Assembly (NCBI GenBank): GCA_025201705.1
Contig: MU616837.1
Location: forward strand, 1 to 37,481
From: Dissophora ornata
Lineage: Eukaryota; Mortierellomycota; Mortierellomycetes; Mortierellales; Mortierellaceae
Direction of reading: 5' to 3'
DNA: 37,481 nucleotides
Shown piece after piece: positions 33,965 to 37,481 of the stretch (the stretch's first letter is position 1; every line of letters begins with the position of its first letter). Both the position numbers and the translations under genes were made by a program. Under the pieces are notes generated by a model that saw only the letters and a program-made list of their open reading frames with translations, searched no databases and was not told where the DNA came from.

Positions 33965-36247
33965 TCAAGACTGTGGGATCATCCTTAGCATCCATTCGTC
34001 AAGACCTATATTGCAGAGAACACCGTCCAGGTTCAGACATCTGACTACTTTCAAGCACGGCCAGTGCCCCTTCATCCACTTGATCTCCGTTCCTAACAAC
34101 CGTTGATCAACTCTGCATATCCCAAGGATCCTCAACTTGCCCAGTCTCGACATATGTCCCAAACCAGATGCTAGTGTAAGCTCTAGGCTCTCGCTGACGA
34201 GTCTCTCATAACGATCCTCCACCCCCTCGTTGTCACTAGCCAGCTGCAGTGGAAGTCCAAGATCCAACTCGTAGAGCTCTGTGAACTGTCCCAATCGCTG
34301 GTATACAGCCTGTTGAAGTCGCTTGCACTCTTGATATTGCCGCCAAATAAATGATTCCTCTTCTGTGCATGAACCTTCCAGGAAATTTTCCACGTCTGTG
34401 CCAAGAGTAGAGAGTGTAATGCCAAGACGCTGGAGCATGTGGTCCAAAATCGCCTGTTGCTGCTTCGTGAGACGAGGGATGCCAACAACTCCAAAAGACA
34501 GTCTCTGCAACCGTCGACAGATCCAGTTGTTCCCCTGTGTCGCGACCTCGTTTGCATCGACCACTAGTCCTGGTCCCATGCAGCACCTCAACCGTTCGCA
34601 TGAGCTGAACAGCGCCCCCAACTCCTTGGAAGTGTCAGAAACAACTTCACTGGCAGTCATGAGAAACTCTAGAGACTCGAGAGACGGGCATTGTTGGGCG
34701 AGAAGCCGCACGGTTGAGGGGTATGCCTTATCCAATTGAACGCTGACAAGATGAGGCATTAACGAGAGGAATCCGTTGACCAGTATCTCCTCGTGAAACC
34801 CGTCGCCGTATAGGATCACAGCTGTGATAGGTAAGGGACGTTCTGTCCTGAAGTCAACAGGAGCTTCCTCTGGCTGTCTCCTGCGCTCACAGAGTCTGAA
34901 CCGCTCAAGTCCAGGGAACAAATGTAGGATTTTAAGAAGATTTCGGATGCCTGCGACTCTAATCAACGTGAAGTCTTTCACGGCAGGGAACAAGATATCC
35001 GTGATGGCTAAGTCATCCCACCGCTTAACGGATAAGCGCTCGAGAACAGTATGGAGCGCTGTATGAACGTATATGGGAGACCCTTTAGAGTCGTTTTGTA
35101 GGAGGTTCTCCATTGAGAGCCTCTTTAATCGAGGGAATGTAGACAGAATGGCTCTGAGGTGCCCAGAGTGGATATCTGCCGTCACTTGTAGAGATCTTAA
35201 AGGCGACAATGTGTCTTTGTGGTAGTTATGAATACCATCTGCATCCAGACTGCAGTTGCTTTCAAAGCGACTCTCAGGGTCAGCAATCAAAAGTCGATCA
35301 AACCCTTCCTTGGAGGGATCCATGTAGCACAGCATCTCCAATTGTGGCAAGATCGTCGGTACCATGGCCAGAAAATCTTCTTGCTGATGAAAGTTGGCTT
35401 GAAGTGACCGGAGTCTCGGCAGACCCGCAATCGTTGCTAGCACAAAGTCCCTTGCAGTTGGTATCAACTTAGGCATCGTTAGAGACGAAAGGGAGCGCAT
35501 GTAAAGCACCTGCAACTTTGGGTTGTTACGGATTAGCTTCCAGGATGATCGGGCCAAGGTGACTGCATGACTTGGTCGGGGTGATGACCATGTTCCGGAC
35601 TTGGGACGGAAAATGTCGACCGGGACATCTTCAATTGCTGGCAAGAGCTCCTTCTCTTGATTTTCTATTATCGTCGCTGAGAGTGTGGAGAGCGCAGGGG
35701 ACGACAATGACCTGTTTCCGTCCAAATCATCTATCAACCCCAGGGTAGAAAGTGTGAAGTCGAATCGAAGCTTCACTAGGCCGCAACAGGGGATGTTCTT
35801 TACTGGACTTGATGCTGATCCTGACCCTGTCCGTGTCTCTGTCCCTGCCCCACCGATACCTTCACTATTGGTGCCCACTTCTTCCATTTGCTGTGCCATT
35901 GCCCGCGCCCGGGCCTCTGCTAGCACGCACACCTCAATAGTGTGCGGTCGGCGAATAACCAGATTCCGGATATGATGACCGTACTTGACAAACAACTCCA
36001 GCAGCGGCTCTGGCACGGGCTCCAAAGAGCGGGCGGTAAATTGCTCTGGGTAGTAGAATGTTGCAATGGGCTCGGAGAAATAAGAGAGAAGACGTCGCCA
36101 GGGTCTCTGGGAGTCATCAATGGTGCGCCATAGGTGTTCTGTAAAAACTTTGTTCCATAGAGTCGACACCTGCAAGCAGGCGACTAGGTCGCGTGTGTTC
36201 AAGTACTTTCCAAGCACATGAAGAAGTTCTGGAATGTCGCCGAGCAT
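33965..36247 (-). CDS. F-box protein with degenerate leucine-rich repeats
   Basis: A single open frame of 760 codons begins at 36247. The frame continues upstream to an ATG at 36394, but the F-box (IPELLHVLGKYLNTRDLVAC ... LWNKVFTEHLWRTI) starts four residues after the 36247 ATG, so that is the likelier start. The remainder holds irregular Leu-rich segments of about 25-30 residues (for example LPRLRSLQANF, FPRLKRLSMENLL, CPSLESLEFLM), resembling degenerate LRR. Such proteins recruit substrates to SCF ubiquitin ligases through SKP1 binding at the F-box; the substrate cannot be predicted. The family is expanded in early-diverging fungi (general knowledge, not tested here). It ends 88 bp from the ATG8 stop in a convergent arrangement. 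No introns are seen. Confidence 0.85.
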   Translation of the reverse strand: MLGDIPELLHVLGKYLNTRDLVACLQVSTLWNKVFTEHLWRTIDDSQRPWRRLLSYFSEPIATFYYPEQFTARSLEPVPEPLLELFVKYGHHIRNLVIRRPHTIEVCVLAEARARAMAQQMEEVGTNSEGIGGAGTETRTGSGSASSPVKNIPCCGLVKLRFDFTLSTLGLIDDLDGNRSLSSPALSTLSATIIENQEKELLPAIEDVPVDIFRPKSGTWSSPRPSHAVTLARSSWKLIRNNPKLQVLYMRSLSSLTMPKLIPTARDFVLATIAGLPRLRSLQANFHQQEDFLAMVPTILPQLEMLCYMDPSKEGFDRLLIADPESRFESNCSLDADGIHNYHKDTLSPLRSLQVTADIHSGHLRAILSTFPRLKRLSMENLLQNDSKGSPIYVHTALHTVLERLSVKRWDDLAITDILFPAVKDFTLIRVAGIRNLLKILHLFPGLERFRLCERRRQPEEAPVDFRTERPLPITAVILYGDGFHEEILVNGFLSLMPHLVSVQLDKAYPSTVRLLAQQCPSLESLEFLMTASEVVSDTSKELGALFSSCERLRCCMGPGLVVDANEVATQGNNWICRRLQRLSFGVVGIPRLTKQQQAILDHMLQRLGITLSTLGTDVENFLEGSCTEEESFIWRQYQECKRLQQAVYQRLGQFTELYELDLGLPLQLASDNEGVEDRYERLVSESLELTLASGLGHMSRLGKLRILGICRVDQRLLGTEIKWMKGHWPCLKVVRCLNLDGVLCNIGLDEWMLRMIPQS

Positions 36248-36608
36248 GTGTGAGGAGATGAGTGAGTGAATGAATGAGTAGAAATGCAGTATGCGGCGAG
36301 ATCGATCAGCGTTCTGTCGACCTACAAACCATTTATTGCTGCGGAAAGACGCGTTCTTTCGTGTGGCAGTGCGGTACGCCACAAACACAAACACTCTAAC
36401 GTTGAAGCTAAAATGTTGACATTTTTCGCACGCCGCAACATGATGCCTCGGAAGAATAGTCTTGTCTCTTTACTTTCCGTTGAATAAACCTCTGGTAGAA
36501 TAAGAAAAGGAAGAATATAATCTCCCCTCCCCCCCCCCGTGAGATTTTATTCTTACACCCCCACGACCCCACGACGTGGAGCATTTATTTGTCAATTGCA
36601 GCGTGTAA
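36248..36608. other. upstream region of the F-box gene with poly-C tract
   Basis: There is no gene here apart from the 5' extension of the F-box frame to 36394. A run of ten C at 36529-36538 is preceded by CCCCT. An AATAAA occurs on the + strand at 36483. Confidence 0.5.
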
Positions 36609-37060
36609 CCCATAGAATCAAGAAAGAGCTCTCAATGTGTCAATCCTTACTTTGCCTGGAGCTGGTGAGTTTCCCCGCATCGAGTCAAATTAAGCCGCAG
36701 ACTCCACTCCTGGTGGTGGCTTCCTGTCAATTCCTTTAAGTTTCGGCCTTGCGACCATACTCCCCCTAAAGCTCAAAAACTTTGATTTCTCATAAGGTGC
36801 CAAACAAGTCAAAAAATCCTTGTCTGATCCCTAGTTTATGGTTAAGACTACAACGGCATCTGATCGTCCTGACTTTTGTTCTTGATTAATAAAAACATCC
36901 TTGGCAAATGCTTTCGCAGAAGTTAGTCTGTCATAAATCCAAGAATTTCAGCTCCAACAATTAAACACTAATGCCCAAGTAATTATTACTTCGGTCCTAG
37001 AAACCAACAAAATAGAACCAAAGCCCTATATTCCATGCTGATGTATTTAAGTGAATGCCT
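36609..37060 (-). pseudogene. antisense fragment of nuclear 18S (SSU) rRNA, degenerate
   Basis: The - strand matches the central part of eukaryotic 18S rRNA over about 450 nt, by comparison with conserved motifs I know. These include the helix reading CTTTCTTGATTCTATGG, GACTCGATGCGGGGAAACTC, AAACTTAAAGGAATTGAC, GGAGTATGGTCGCAAGG and AGAAATCAAAGTTTTTG, in order. It is not functional. The universal GACGGAAGGGCACCACC reads GACAGGAAGCCACCACC. The bases between ACCATAAAC and CTAGGGATC (normally TATGCCGA) are missing, and other deletions of about 6-15 nt are present. There is no full gene and no adjacent 5.8S or 28S. The right end runs into the inverted-repeat unit. Confidence 0.85.
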
Positions 37061-37462
37061 GGTTGTTCGTTTTATTCAACAGCCCAACATGTCTTGCGTG
37101 CTCAGTCCATGGATGAACAATTTTTCTTTAAAGTCATATACATCGATATTTTTCGTTACATAGTCTTCGTTTTTTTGCATCCACATCATCAGTATAGCCC
37201 TAACAACCACCGAATGCCATCGCCAGCCAAACCTCGGTCTTTGTGACCACCACACACACAAAAAACTGGTATTTCCCATGAAATGCATCTTAAAAGCCGT
37301 TTTGAACAACGTGAGAGTGGTGCTCCATGAAAGAGGTAGCGGGAGCAAGCACTATTTGGCCATTTGATGCCAACTTCAACGAGGTTTTCAAAAATGGATG
37401 AAAAAGTGCTTACATGGACTTAGCACTAAAACACGTTCGGTTGTTGAATAAAACGAACAACC
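37061..37462. mobile_element. MITE-like unit with about 50-bp terminal inverted repeats
   Basis: The left arm (37061-37111) and right arm (37413-37462) are inverted repeats. The outer 21 bases are identical (37061-37081 against 37442-37462). The inner 30 match with seven differences including one gap, ending in a shared GTCCATG. The 300-bp interior has no coding frame. Size, long TIRs and lack of a transposase fit a miniature inverted-repeat transposable element. No clear target-site duplication is seen, because the left flank is rRNA-derived sequence and the right flank is cut at 37481. A foldback structure of another origin is possible. Confidence 0.6.
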
Positions 37463-37481
37463 CGGGTTGTCAAATAGATTA

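Overview
The window is nuclear DNA of a filamentous fungus. The genes are split by many short GT-AG introns, mostly 80-210 nt. Pyrimidine-rich tracts precede several start codons, AATAAA motifs follow several stops, and every recognisable product is eukaryotic. Introns in ORC1, SNT2 and ATG8, an INTS6-type Integrator subunit and an NKAP protein point away from yeasts and towards an early-diverging lineage, with Mortierellomycota the best guess. That placement is inference; no marker gene was aligned. Nothing prokaryotic, no CRISPR array and no tRNA gene was found.

Layout from left to right. Bases 1-1596 hold no supportable gene. SNT2-like chromatin reader, 11 exons, + strand, 1597-6439. Serine-rich protein of unknown function, single exon, +, 7709-10996. 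It converges on an RCHY1/PIRH2-type CHY/RING ubiquitin ligase, 5 exons, -, 11118-13388. That gene shares a divergent promoter with a disordered protein, 2 exons, +, 13742-15957. Oxysterol-binding protein of the KES1/OSH4 type, 6 exons, +, 16391-18765; its 795-nt first intron carries two strong hairpins. A broken CSC1/OSCA-like (DUF221) channel relic, +, fills 19367 to about 22659. ORC1, 8 exons, -, 23139-26101, is divergent from INTS6, 9 exons, +, 26462-30441. NKAP, 4 exons, +, follows at 30600-32809, then ATG8, 3 exons, +, at 33316-33876. An F-box protein, -, 33965-36247, converges on ATG8.

The right end differs. Bases 36609-37060 are an antisense, degenerate piece of nuclear 18S rRNA. It runs directly into a roughly 402-bp unit bounded by about 50-bp terminal inverted repeats (37061-37462), which looks like a small non-autonomous DNA transposon.

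The intact genes are mainly housekeeping: chromatin reading (SNT2), replication licensing (ORC1), RNA processing (INTS6, NKAP), ubiquitin signalling (RCHY1-like, F-box), sterol/PI4P transport (OSBP) and autophagy (ATG8). They do not form a functional cluster. The unusual material is the channel relic, the hairpin-bearing intron, the doubled GATA-like finger of SNT2 and the rRNA/inverted-repeat unit. All exon boundaries were read by eye from splice motifs, reading phase and family conservation, without transcript data.
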